Origin: Planctomycetota bacterium
Lineage (GTDB): Bacteria; Planctomycetota; Phycisphaerae; UBA1845
Reading direction: 5' to 3'
Assembly: GCA_022561255.1 (NCBI GenBank)
Contig: JADFRO010000148.1
Location: forward strand, 1-7,088
DNA length: 7,088 bases
In this document: piece after piece, positions 1 to 6,475 of the stretch
Position numbering within the stretch: the stretch's first letter is position 1
Layout: each line of letters starts with the position of its first letter
Notes under the pieces: model-generated
Seen by the model: only the letters and a program-made list of their open reading frames with translations
Told to the model about the DNA's origin: nothing
The model's database searches: none
Made by a program: the position numbers and the translations under genes

Positions 1-1
1 C

Positions 2-1252
2 CTCCTGCTCGCCCTCGCGGCGGCTGCGTCCAGCGTCTCCGTTGCGTCGCTGGCGAATCCTTCGACGGACGTTCTGCTCGTGGCTGCACTCCCTTGGATT
101 CTTCTTTGTGTGATCCAGGCCGTCACGCGCTTGAATCACAGTGATCAGCCGCATGCCGATCGTGGTGCCACCGCGTGGCTGATCGTCGCCGGTCTGATGG
201 CTGGCGGTCTGTGCTGGGTTCGATACGGCAGCATCTTCATAGCACCAGCCATCGTCGCTTACTTGCTCTACGAACGTTTCGTGCATCGAAAAATAGGCTC
301 GCGCCATATCGTTCCGTTCGTCATCGCAGCCGCGTTGCCGGTCCTAGCCATCATGTCGGTGAACCGCGCTTGGGGTGCTGGTGCTTCCGCACAGGCGCAG
401 ATGAACCTGGGTCAGTCGATGGGTTTTGACTTTTCGTGGACGCGGATCGCGGAGGCGTGGGCGATGTTCACCGACCTGGGATATTACAACCACCGGCCCG
501 AGGCGCGGTGGATTTTTGCGACCTGGCCCATCGCGATGATCGCCGGTGGACTGTGCTTTCGCAGCACGCGCGCAGCGCTCCGTACGTTTTTCTCGAGACC
601 GGCGCCGTGTCTTAGCTTCGTTGTTCTGTTTGCGCTCCTGGCCTTACTTGTGGGCAGCACGACGGTGTTCGGCGACAAATTCGATTACGTTGCCCTCGAG
701 CGCTACTATCAACCGGTTCGACCGCTCTATCTTCTGTTGTTCGCAACACCCCTTCTGCTGGTTCCGCGGCGGGTCGTTCGCTTCGCCGTCTGTGTGGGTT
801 TGTTGATCGCATGTTCGTGGACAACGAATCAGGACTGGTCACGAACGTATCATCGCTGGGTAGGGGCAGACCGTCCGACAACTTCCTACCAAGCGTGGTC
901 ACGGTGCTTCGAGCCCGGCGCGGAAGAGCTATACGCATGGCTGATTGCGCAGGACGATCCGAGTTTGATCGTCGTAAGCAATTTCCACGAATACGTCGCG
1001 CTGGAGACGGGCTTGCCGGCGCTGCCGATTCCGCCGGACGCAGCTACGCTTGACACCTGGGTCGAAGAAATAGGCGCAGCGCGAGGTGCGCACGACCTGC
1101 GGGTGCTGTTCGTCCTTGACCCGAGCAACAAGCGGCGCGACTACTGGATCGCGGCGCCGGCGGACGTTGTTGAACAATTCCGACTGGAACCAAGCACGCA
1201 CGCGCCGGAGAGCATCGCTCCCTACGTGTTTGATTTCTCCCTCAGCACTTAA
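2..1252 (+). CDS. GT-C-like integral membrane glycosyltransferase, 5' end missing (PMT/ArnT style)
   Basis: Reading frame 2 is open from the window edge to the TAA at 1250-1252, giving 416 visible residues. A GTG exists at base 80, but the 26 codons before it are open and read as a hydrophobic Leu/Ala/Val/Ser helix followed by an N-P-S-T-D turn, so the true start lies upstream and this is a partial gene. Visible helices fall roughly at residues 1-17, 24-41, 58-90, 102-120, 170-187, 203-222 and 243-275, and a soluble C-terminal part of about 140 residues follows. The pattern 'TDVLL' then a helix, then 'VRYGSIFIAPA' (an Arg at a helix start) is typical of family-39/83 GT-C enzymes. These transfer sugars from polyprenyl-phosphate donors on the outer face of the cytoplasmic membrane. 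The catalytic acidic loop normally near the N-terminus is outside the window, so donor and acceptor are unknown. Family call inferred from topology; other polytopic membrane proteins remain possible. Confidence 0.72.
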   Translation, partial: LLLALAAAASSVSVASLANPSTDVLLVAALPWILLCVIQAVTRLNHSDQPHADRGATAWLIVAGLMAGGLCWVRYGSIFIAPAIVAYLLYERFVHRKIGSRHIVPFVIAAALPVLAIMSVNRAWGAGASAQAQMNLGQSMGFDFSWTRIAEAWAMFTDLGYYNHRPEARWIFATWPIAMIAGGLCFRSTRAALRTFFSRPAPCLSFVVLFALLALLVGSTTVFGDKFDYVALERYYQPVRPLYLLLFATPLLLVPRRVVRFAVCVGLLIACSWTTNQDWSRTYHRWVGADRPTTSYQAWSRCFEPGAEELYAWLIAQDDPSLIVVSNFHEYVALETGLPALPIPPDAATLDTWVEEIGAARGAHDLRVLFVLDPSNKRRDYWIAAPADVVEQFRLEPSTHAPESIAPYVFDFSLST

Positions 1253-1260
1253 CACTTGAG

Positions 1261-1308
1261 TCGAGCAGGCGCCGGGCCGAGCCGGAGCGCTCGAGCATCT
1301 TCCGTTTT
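1261..1308 (+). terminator. weak terminator-like stem after the first glycosyltransferase gene
   Basis: TCGAGC at 1261-1266 pairs with GCTCGA at 1289-1294 around a GC-rich interior containing two CCGG boxes. A short TTTT at 1305-1308 follows after an 10-base gap. The stem is imperfect and the T-run is short and distant, so this is only a possible terminator. Confidence 0.22.
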
Positions 1309-1358
1309 CGTATGCCGAGTCAGTTGGCCTTCGAGTAGCATCGAACGTGGGAGAGTCG

Positions 1359-1376
1359 CGCGGGCTGAAGCCCGCG
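1359..1376 (-). repeat. REP-like palindrome, copy 1
   Basis: CGCGGGCTGAAGCCCGCG is a perfect inverted repeat with 8-base arms (1359-1366 and 1369-1376) around GA. Read on the minus strand it is CCGCGGGCTTCAGCCCGCGCG with flanks, matching copy 2 at 2983-3000 except for one central base. It lies in the gap between the two membrane-protein genes. Short palindromes of this kind occur in many copies between genes in several phyla and are often associated with RAYT (IS200-like Y1) transposases; no RAYT gene is present here. As RNA it would form a very stable hairpin, possibly shielding or ending transcripts. Confidence 0.75.
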
Positions 1377-1418
1377 GATCAGAAGACAGCGACTCCAAGT
1401 GCTATCGACCGGTTGGGC

Positions 1419-2957
1419 ATGGGCAAGTCACATACTCCACACTCCACGACTCAACGCTCGAAGAAGAAGATACGCGTCGGTGTCTTGTGTGCTGCTGCGA
1501 CGGCTCCGCTCGCGATTCTGATCATTCTCTACCTCGTCGACGTGCCGATCGGTCAACCGGATTTTTTGATCTACCGCTACTCTCCGTTCGTGCCCTTACG
1601 TGTGATGCGAGGGTTGGTCGCGTTGGGTCTGGGGGCCGTGGGGTTGCTGGTGATCCATCGCCGCTTTCGACGCAGTGAGACCCTTGGGCTTGGCGCAGGA
1701 GCGGTCGCCGGTTTTTGTTACCTGGGCCTGGTGGTCTGGAGCTTCTTCGGCCCGCCGATCTCTACTCGACAACACACGTTCAACATGCTGTCGCCCTCGC
1801 ATGACGGGGCGTTCATGCTCGAGAGTCGACACGTTACGAGCGTGAGCGCGTACGTGTCCACCACGTTCCCGGAGCGCCTAAAGCTCGAGCCCGAGCAGAT
1901 GCGTGGTCGGCGCGTCCTGAGCAATCCACCCGGTATGACGGTGCTTTGCGCGCTTGCGCGCGACCTGGTCGCGACGACGTCGGGATTGCGTACGTGGCTC
2001 GTCAGCTCCTTTGGCCTTGGCGAGCTGGAAGACCCGTCGCAGCGGACCGAGTTCGCCGCTGCGCTCTTGGTGGCCATCTTGATGACGATGGCGTGGGGCG
2101 TGTCCGTGCTTCTCGCGTGGCGTCTTTGTCGAATCTGGATGCCTCCGCCCGCGGCGCTGGTGGTGGCTTTTGCATGTGTGTTTAACCCCGCCTCGGTGTG
2201 TTTCACTCCGGGAAAGGATTCGGCACAGCTTCTATTCGTGCTGGCGATCCTGCTCTGCTGGATGCTGGCGTTTACGAAGACGCGCGGGCGGTATGGTTTC
2301 GCAGCGGGCGGGCTTGTTGCTGCTGCCACGATGGTGGGGCTGGTTCACGTATGGGTTTTTGCGATCGTGGCCGGGGCTACGTTGTGGCATAGCTTCGGAA
2401 CCGACCGCGCGTGGAGGGGCTGGTTGATGGCGTGCGCGATTCCGGCTGTCGCGGGCGGATGTGTTGTGGCACTTATCTCCTGGGTTGTCTGGGATTGGAA
2501 CATCGTGACGACGGCCTACCGCGTGGGGTTGCGATATGGCCAGGTCCAGCTGCCGATCATCACCGACCCGTTCTACTGGACACTTGTGGGGCTTCCCATG
2601 TTCCTGCTATTCGTCGGCCCGCTCTTTTGGGCACAGGTCGTAGCTGTGCGTGGCGACGTAAGCGACTCCACCGCCGCCCTCGGAAGACGCTTGCTTGTAA
2701 CAACGGTCGTTGTGCTTGTGTATGTCTACTTTTTTGCGAACAATAGCGAGACCCCGCGCCTATGGATCCCGTTCGTGCCGATGCTGCTCATTGGAATGGC
2801 GCTGCGTCGAGAACTCTTCCGATTTGATCACGCGGGACACCGGACCATCTGCGTTCTTCTGCTCGCGCTACAGCTTGGAGTTACGGTGGCGCACTGGTCG
2901 CTCATGGACGTACGCGAGAGCGAGTGGCGTTTGTCGACCGGGCGAATGTGGGAGTAG
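1419..2957 (+). CDS. GT-C-like polytopic membrane glycosyltransferase candidate
   Basis: This is a 512-residue protein if started at ATG 1419. The frame also opens at GTG 1347, but the extra 24 codons run through the REP-like palindrome, look unlike protein and have no better ribosome-binding site; neither start has a clear one. The N-terminus is basic (SKKKIR, residues 14-19), then helices at about 20-40, 58-80 and 88-110. An outer loop of about 65 residues follows with an HDGAF.LE motif (128-135) and an R..SNPPG motif (165-172). About eight further helices follow, with an 'FNPASVCFTPGKDS' loop between two of them. A 'PPG' motif before a helix and a Pro/Lys/Asp loop are hallmarks of GT-C enzymes, where acidic residues in outer loops serve catalysis; D129 or E135 are the visible candidates. 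The preceding gene has the same character, so both may serve one glycolipid or glycoprotein pathway. The substrate is unknown; a non-enzymatic membrane protein is the main alternative. Confidence 0.7.
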   Translation: MGKSHTPHSTTQRSKKKIRVGVLCAAATAPLAILIILYLVDVPIGQPDFLIYRYSPFVPLRVMRGLVALGLGAVGLLVIHRRFRRSETLGLGAGAVAGFCYLGLVVWSFFGPPISTRQHTFNMLSPSHDGAFMLESRHVTSVSAYVSTTFPERLKLEPEQMRGRRVLSNPPGMTVLCALARDLVATTSGLRTWLVSSFGLGELEDPSQRTEFAAALLVAILMTMAWGVSVLLAWRLCRIWMPPPAALVVAFACVFNPASVCFTPGKDSAQLLFVLAILLCWMLAFTKTRGRYGFAAGGLVAAATMVGLVHVWVFAIVAGATLWHSFGTDRAWRGWLMACAIPAVAGGCVVALISWVVWDWNIVTTAYRVGLRYGQVQLPIITDPFYWTLVGLPMFLLFVGPLFWAQVVAVRGDVSDSTAALGRRLLVTTVVVLVYVYFFANNSETPRLWIPFVPMLLIGMALRRELFRFDHAGHRTICVLLLALQLGVTVAHWSLMDVRESEWRLSTGRMWE

Positions 2958-2982
2958 AGCATGTCCCAATAATGTCCCGAGC

Positions 2983-3000
2983 CGCGGGCTTGAGCCCGCG
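2983..3000 (+). repeat. REP-like palindrome, copy 2, in a convergent gap
   Basis: CGCGGGCTTGAGCCCGCG is a perfect inverted repeat with 8-base arms (2983-2990 and 2993-3000) around TG. With flanks it shares 22 bases with the reverse complement of copy 1, with one mismatch at the centre. It sits 25 bases after the stop of the + strand membrane protein and 54 bases past the stop of the minus-strand small gene. A two-way transcription stop or 3'-end stabiliser is therefore a reasonable role, though there is no T-run on either side. Two ATGTCCC heptamers, 11 bases apart (2961-2967 and 2972-2978), precede it. Confidence 0.75.
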
Positions 3001-3054
3001 CGGCGCCCCGGCGTGCGTCTGGAAATAGGCGCAGCGTCGATCGCGCAGAGACCG

Positions 3055-3306
3055 TCAAGAATCCTCAGCGTCGCGCGGCTCGTCGTCGGGTGGATCGTCA
3101 CCTTGAAGCTCTTCTGCCGGCAGCAGCCAGAGGTGAACGAGGTAGGCCAAAATGATACCGCTGATGACCGACCCGCCGTAGTCGGCGGGGATCATCTCGT
3201 ATTCCCAGAATTTGACGACGACCCACCACACCGTGATCGCGAGAACGATGACGGCCGCCAGAGTCATCCAGAAGATACGAGCTACGAAGGGGAGTTTACT
3301 CATCAT
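3055..3306 (-). CDS. small two-helix membrane protein with acidic tail, function unknown
   Basis: An 83-residue protein read on the minus strand. I choose the ATG at 3306 over the adjacent ATG at 3303 because GGAGAG lies 10 bases before it. The N-terminus has a short basic segment (K4, R10), then a Trp-rich hydrophobic helix at about 11-31, a short polar loop (KFWEYEMIPADYGG, 32-45) and a second helix at about 46-62. The remaining 20 residues are strongly acidic (EELQGDDPPDDEPRDAEDS). By the positive-inside rule both ends should face the cytoplasm with the short loop outside. I do not recognise the family. It converges on the upstream glycosyltransferase-like gene and diverges from the winged-helix gene, with its own promoter-like hexamers at 3377-3405. 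Its protein-like hydrophobic pattern, ribosome-binding site and promoter favour a real gene over the + strand ORF that crosses it. Confidence 0.78.
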   Translation of the reverse strand: MMSKLPFVARIFWMTLAAVIVLAITVWWVVVKFWEYEMIPADYGGSVISGIILAYLVHLWLLPAEELQGDDPPDDEPRDAEDS

Positions 3307-3376
3307 TGTGAATCGTCTCTCCGGGCGGCCGTGGACTTCGGCCGCTCAACCGCGGCGCCGGCGTCAGAACAGGTGG

Positions 3377-3405
3377 GTTTTAGGCAAACCCGCGTTACGC
3401 GTCAA
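3377..3405 (-). promoter_or_regulatory. candidate sigma-70-type promoter for the small membrane protein gene
   Basis: On the minus strand TTGACG (3405-3400) and TAAAAC (3382-3377) are 17 bases apart, matching 5 of 6 and 4 of 6 consensus bases. Transcription would begin near 3370 with a leader of about 64 bases. The -10 box lies inside a perfect hairpin, GGGTTT-TAGGC-AAACCC (3375-3391), which could be an operator or chance. Confidence 0.42.
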
Positions 3406-3520
3406 CGCTCCGTTGCGTCAGGGCCGGATCCTCTCGGTTTGAGAACCCGCGAACAGCGTACAATGGGCGACGCACGCGAGGTGTTCGGCTGCGCTTGCAA
3501 ATGCCGATAACCCAGGGGGG

Positions 3521-3560
3521 CGAGGGTCGCCCTCGGAGCAGATTCGGGCGAATCTTGACA
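3521..3560. promoter_or_regulatory. two tight inverted repeats abutting a TTGACA hexamer
   Basis: CGAGGG-TCG-CCCTCG (3521-3535) and GATTCG-GG-CGAATC (3541-3554) are perfect 6-base-arm inverted repeats only 5 bases apart. The second is followed directly by TTGACA (3555-3560), a perfect -35 hexamer, but I find no -10 box at 16-18 bases from it. They lie in the divergent 468-base gap 3307-3774, which otherwise holds only the two promoter candidates described separately and no convincing gene. A regulator binding site or RNA hairpins are both possible. Confidence 0.3.
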
Positions 3561-3663
3561 TACGGGCCACACGTGTTGCGGGAGCGTTGAGGGCGGTTTG
3601 GTTGACGGCTCTCTGCGAGATTTTCAGTCGGTGTGTGGATTGTGGTGTCCTGTTGGCGCGGCA

Positions 3664-3693
3664 TTGGACGTCGGGACATCGAAGACCTATAAT
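3664..3693 (+). promoter_or_regulatory. candidate promoter for the winged-helix gene with a perfect TATAAT
   Basis: TATAAT at 3688-3693 is a perfect -10 box. TTGGAC at 3664-3669, 18 bases upstream, is a weaker -35 that keeps the TTG. The start would be near 3700, giving a leader of about 75 bases before the ATG at 3775. A perfect hexamer in GC-rich DNA in the right place is moderately persuasive. Confidence 0.5.
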
Positions 3694-3761
3694 CGGCGTC
3701 GGCTGGCGAGTGACTGGGCTCGGCTGGTGCTCCTGGGGGAGACCGTTGCTGCCGAGGTGCC

Positions 3762-3767
3762 GGGGAG
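3762..3767 (+). promoter_or_regulatory. ribosome-binding site fixing the winged-helix start
   Basis: GGGGAG lies 7 bases before the ATG at 3775. It decides the start against a TTG at 3598 in the same frame, whose extra 59 codons run through the predicted promoter. Confidence 0.7.
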
Positions 3768-3774
3768 AAAAGCT

Positions 3775-4041
3775 ATGACCGAAACGATTCAGTCGTTGGC
3801 TCAACACCAACTTGTCATTCTACGCCGTTTGCGCCGCGGCCCCCTCACGGAATTTGAGCTCGCAAACGAAGTCGCGGAACATTCCGGCTATTCTGGGGAA
3901 GAGGCGGCCGACAAGATGGTCGACTGGCTTGAAACGCTTCGAGCCGAAGGGCTCGTCTGGGCGGGAGCTCTCTCCAACGCGGACGACCAGACACTAGCCG
4001 CCGCCGCGCTCACCACAGCAGGACGCGAACTGGTCAACTAA
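3775..4041 (+). CDS. small winged-helix-type protein, possible transcription regulator
   Basis: An 88-residue soluble protein starting at an ATG with a good ribosome-binding site. The order of elements suits a winged helix-turn-helix domain: helix 1 at about 7-21 (LAQHQLVILRRLRR), a GPLTEFELANEVAEHSG segment at 22-38 as helix 2, a long recognition-type helix at about 41-58 (EEAADKMVDWLETLRAEG), 'LVWAG' as a strand, and a TTAGRELV ending like that of MarR/PadR-type domains, in which 'LT..G' closes the wing. The wing residues 66-78 are short and Ala-rich. There is no effector domain, so it would act as a bare DNA-binding module or protein-contact domain. It lies 201 bases upstream of the exporter operon in the same direction, making local control of that operon a fair guess. 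The fold is inferred from residue pattern only; a non-DNA-binding winged helix is the main alternative. Confidence 0.72.
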   Translation: MTETIQSLAQHQLVILRRLRRGPLTEFELANEVAEHSGYSGEEAADKMVDWLETLRAEGLVWAGALSNADDQTLAAAALTTAGRELVN

Positions 4042-4050
4042 GCGGTCGCA

Positions 4051-4065
4051 TCGTACTTCCTACGA
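4051..4065. promoter_or_regulatory. inverted repeat TCGTA-N5-TACGA after the winged-helix gene
   Basis: TCGTA (4051-4055) and TACGA (4061-4065) form a 5-base-arm inverted repeat with loop CTTCC, 9 bases past the stop codon. The same half-sites recur fused as TCGTACGA at 4177-4184 over the predicted exporter promoter. It could be an operator half of a pair or a weak hairpin; there is no T-run to make it a terminator. Confidence 0.3.
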
Positions 4066-4156
4066 GATCCGACAAGTACACGATCGATAGCGCTGAGAGC
4101 CACGGCGCTGAATCCGCAGATGCGTGTCAGATGCGCGGCGTGACCAAAAGCCACAT

Positions 4157-4185
4157 TTGAGCACGATTGAGGTTTATCGTACGAT
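4157..4185 (+). promoter_or_regulatory. candidate promoter of the exporter operon with overlapping palindrome
   Basis: TTGAGC (4157-4162) and TACGAT (4180-4185) are 17 bases apart, each matching 4 of 6 consensus bases. The start would be near 4192, about 50 bases before the ATPase ATG. The -10 box lies inside a perfect 10-base palindrome, ATCGTACGAT (4176-4185), which runs into CGATCGAT (4182-4189). ACGATCGAT also occurs at 4080-4088, exactly 101 bases upstream. The placement suits repressor control. Confidence 0.42.
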
Positions 4186-4242
4186 CGATTCCTCGGCGTT
4201 TCCGGTCTCACGTCGAGCCGGCGCTTCGGATCGAACTCATCC

Positions 4243-5160
4243 ATGCACACGGTCGAAATCGAACATGTCTCCAAGACGTTCGGAACCCACGTAGCCGTCA
4301 ACGATCTTTGTCTGTCCGTTCCGCAGGGGTCGACGTACGGCTTCATCGGGCCCAATGGTTCGGGCAAGACGACGACGCTGCGGATGATCATGCGCATCTA
4401 TCATCCCGATGCAGGGTCCGGCGCGATTCGTGTTCTCGGTGAGACCGGCGCATCCGCAGCCAACGATCGCGTGGGGTATCTTCCGGAAGAGCGCGGGCTG
4501 TACAAGAAAATGAAGGTCCGTGACGTTCTACGATTCTACGCTGAGCTGAAGGGTCGGCGCGACCACAAGCAAGCGGTCGCCGCGTGGCTGGAACGATTCG
4601 AGTTGTCGGCCTGGGCGAATAAAAAGGTCGAAACGCTGTCGAAGGGAATGGCCCAGAAGGTCCAGTTCATATCGGCTGTCATCGCCGAGCCGGATTTGGT
4701 GATCCTCGATGAGCCATTCACCGGTCTGGATCCGGTCAATGCGGACGTGTTGCGCGAGGCTGTGCTCGAGCAGCGACGCCGCGGAGCGACGGTTATCTTC
4801 TCGACGCACGACATGGCCGTCGCGGAGAAGATGTGCGATTACGTCTTCATGATCTACAAGGGCAAGAAGGTGCTGGACGGCACGCTGGATTCGATCAAGG
4901 ATCAATACAAACAGGACATCATCCGGGTCCAGGTCGACGGTAACGGCTTCGATCCGCACGCGCTCCCCGGCGTGGAGCAGGTCAACGACTTCGGCCGAAT
5001 GCAGGAACTTCGCGTCGGATCCAAAGCGGATACGCAGGAAGTGTTGAAGGCGCTGATGGGGCAAGGGCGCGTCCGACACTTCGAGATCACCCGGCCTTCA
5101 CTGCACGATATTTTTATCCGCATCGCGCGACCGTCGGCGGAGGCAACCCCCGATGCGTAA
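4243..5160 (+). CDS. ABC exporter ATP-binding protein, NatA type
   Basis: A 305-residue ATPase that would power the membrane partner encoded next. All nucleotide-binding motifs are visible in order: Walker A GPNGSGKTT (36-44), a Q-loop region YLPEERGLY (79-87) with Glu in place of Gln as is usual in the NatA group, signature LSKGMAQKVQ (132-141, a variant of LSGGQ), Walker B VILDEP (153-158), D-loop GLDP (161-164) and switch His in STHD (187-190, H189). Residues from about 215 to 295 form the C-terminal extension seen in NatA-like ATPases (DUF4162 type). Full family length and no missing catalytic residue, so it should be active. The start has no strong ribosome-binding site, but the alignment of the first strand (EIEHVSKTFG) supports it. 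NatA-type systems export Na+, drugs or peptides; the substrate here cannot be told from sequence. A candidate promoter lies at 4157-4185. Confidence 0.95.
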   Translation: MHTVEIEHVSKTFGTHVAVNDLCLSVPQGSTYGFIGPNGSGKTTTLRMIMRIYHPDAGSGAIRVLGETGASAANDRVGYLPEERGLYKKMKVRDVLRFYAELKGRRDHKQAVAAWLERFELSAWANKKVETLSKGMAQKVQFISAVIAEPDLVILDEPFTGLDPVNADVLREAVLEQRRRGATVIFSTHDMAVAEKMCDYVFMIYKGKKVLDGTLDSIKDQYKQDIIRVQVDGNGFDPHALPGVEQVNDFGRMQELRVGSKADTQEVLKALMGQGRVRHFEITRPSLHDIFIRIARPSAEATPDA

Positions 5161-6475
5161 GATGATCGTGATCGCGGTCCGCGAGTATTCGGCAGCTGTC
5201 AAGACCAAGGCGTTCATCATCAGCCTCCTCGCCGTTCCGATTATTTCGGGCGGCATGATCGGCGTACAGTTTTTCCTGAAGGACAAGGTGGACACAAAGG
5301 AGAGGCGTTTTGCAGTCTTGGACTATTCGGGAACGATCTACGACGCCGTAGAGGAAGCCCTCCGGCAGCGGAACGCAACGGATATCTTCGAGGGTGAGGG
5401 GGAGGCACGCAAGCAAACCAAGCCGCGGTTTTCCGTGGTGAGAATCGATCCGGCGACCGTTGACGCCGAGCGAGCGACGTACGAGCTATCGGAGCGCGTT
5501 CGCGATGACGACTTCATGGCCTTTGTCATCATCGGGGCGGATGTTCTGTCGCCGGGGGAAGACGGGCAGGGGGGGGGCGTTGTACGATACCACTCCAACA
5601 GCCCCACTTACGAGGACATCCAGCAGTGGCTGCGCACGCCGATAGGCGATCGTGTTCGGCAACTCCGATTGGCCGCCGCCGACCTGGATCCGAAGATTGT
5701 GGAAGCTGCTACCCGGCGGGTGCCGGTGCAGAACCTCGGTCTGGTCGCGCTTGATGAAGAGGGGCGGATCACGAAAGCGGAGAAGACCAATCGGATTGCC
5801 AACAGGCTTGTGCCCTTCGCGTTGATGATGCTGATGGTGATGGTGATTATGGTTGGTGCCCAGCCGCTCATGTTGAGTGTCCTGGAGGAAAAAACGCAGC
5901 GCATTGCCGAGGTTTTGCTCGGCTCGGTCCCTCCGTTTCAACTCATGCTGGGTAAGCTGGTCGGAATGGTCGGCGTATCGCTAACGCTCACTACGGTTTA
6001 CTTGGTGGCCGCATATATTGGGATTCATCAGGCCGGCTTCGGCGAGTTTTTTCCCACGTCGCTGGTGTGGTGGTTTGTTCTGTTCCAGGCGCTGGCGGTG
6101 TTGATGTTCGGCTCGTTGTTCGCCGCCGTCGGTGCGGCCGTTAGCGATCAAAAAGAAGCGCAGAACCTTCTCATGCCGGTGATGGTCTTGATCATGCTGC
6201 CGATGGCGGTTTGGATAAACGTTGTGAACGAGCCGAACTCTACGATGGCTCTGACGCTGTCGTTGTTTCCGCCTGCCACGCCGATGTTGATGATGATCAG
6301 GCAGGCGGTTCCGCCTGGCATTCCAGTGTGGCAGCCGCTTCTCGGTGCAGGGCTCATGCTGCTCACGACGGTGGTGTTCGTTTTTGCGGCCGGTCGCGTC
6401 TTCCGACTCGGAATCCTGATGCAGGGTAAGGGTGCGAGCTTCGGTACTCTGCTCCGCTGGGTCTGGCGTGGTTGA
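5153..6475 (+). CDS. ABC-2 exporter permease, NatB type
   Basis: A 440-residue membrane partner of the preceding ATPase. Its ATG overlaps the ATPase stop by 8 bases, and GGAGG at 5139-5143 lies 9 bases upstream, so translation is probably coupled. The first helix spans about 20-42; a large outer domain follows (about 43-215), then helices at about 219-241, 268-291, 304-328, 339-358 and 395-414, with one weaker segment near 365-383. The conserved cytoplasmic motif EEKTQRIAEVLLGSVPPFQ (245-263) followed by LMLGK is characteristic of NatB-like ABC-2 permeases, as is the 'FPPATPMLMMIRQAVP' stretch (372-387). The outer domain between helix 1 and 2 is usual for this family. One oddity is a run of nine G (5569-5577) coding for GQGGG in the outer domain. 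The substrate is unknown. Confidence 0.93.
   Translation: MRKMIVIAVREYSAAVKTKAFIISLLAVPIISGGMIGVQFFLKDKVDTKERRFAVLDYSGTIYDAVEEALRQRNATDIFEGEGEARKQTKPRFSVVRIDPATVDAERATYELSERVRDDDFMAFVIIGADVLSPGEDGQGGGVVRYHSNSPTYEDIQQWLRTPIGDRVRQLRLAAADLDPKIVEAATRRVPVQNLGLVALDEEGRITKAEKTNRIANRLVPFALMMLMVMVIMVGAQPLMLSVLEEKTQRIAEVLLGSVPPFQLMLGKLVGMVGVSLTLTTVYLVAAYIGIHQAGFGEFFPTSLVWWFVLFQALAVLMFGSLFAAVGAAVSDQKEAQNLLMPVMVLIMLPMAVWINVVNEPNSTMALTLSLFPPATPMLMMIRQAVPPGIPVWQPLLGAGLMLLTTVVFVFAAGRVFRLGILMQGKGASFGTLLRWVWRG

Noticed and set aside
1718..2329. A 203-codon minus-strand ORF inside the second membrane protein
   Set aside because: It is antisense to a clearly protein-like polytopic membrane gene and typical of GC-rich shadow frames.
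2710..3510. A 266-codon + strand ORF across the end of the second membrane protein and the following gap
   Set aside because: It overlaps the membrane-protein gene out of frame, reads through the REP-like palindrome and runs antisense to the small membrane protein; its composition (Arg/Ser/Pro-rich) looks non-coding.
3555..3582. Perfect TTGACA as a promoter of its own
   Set aside because: No acceptable -10 hexamer lies 16-18 bases downstream.
3598..3774. N-terminal extension of the winged-helix protein from a TTG start
   Set aside because: The extension runs through the TATAAT-containing promoter, and the ATG at 3775 has a good ribosome-binding site at the right spacing.
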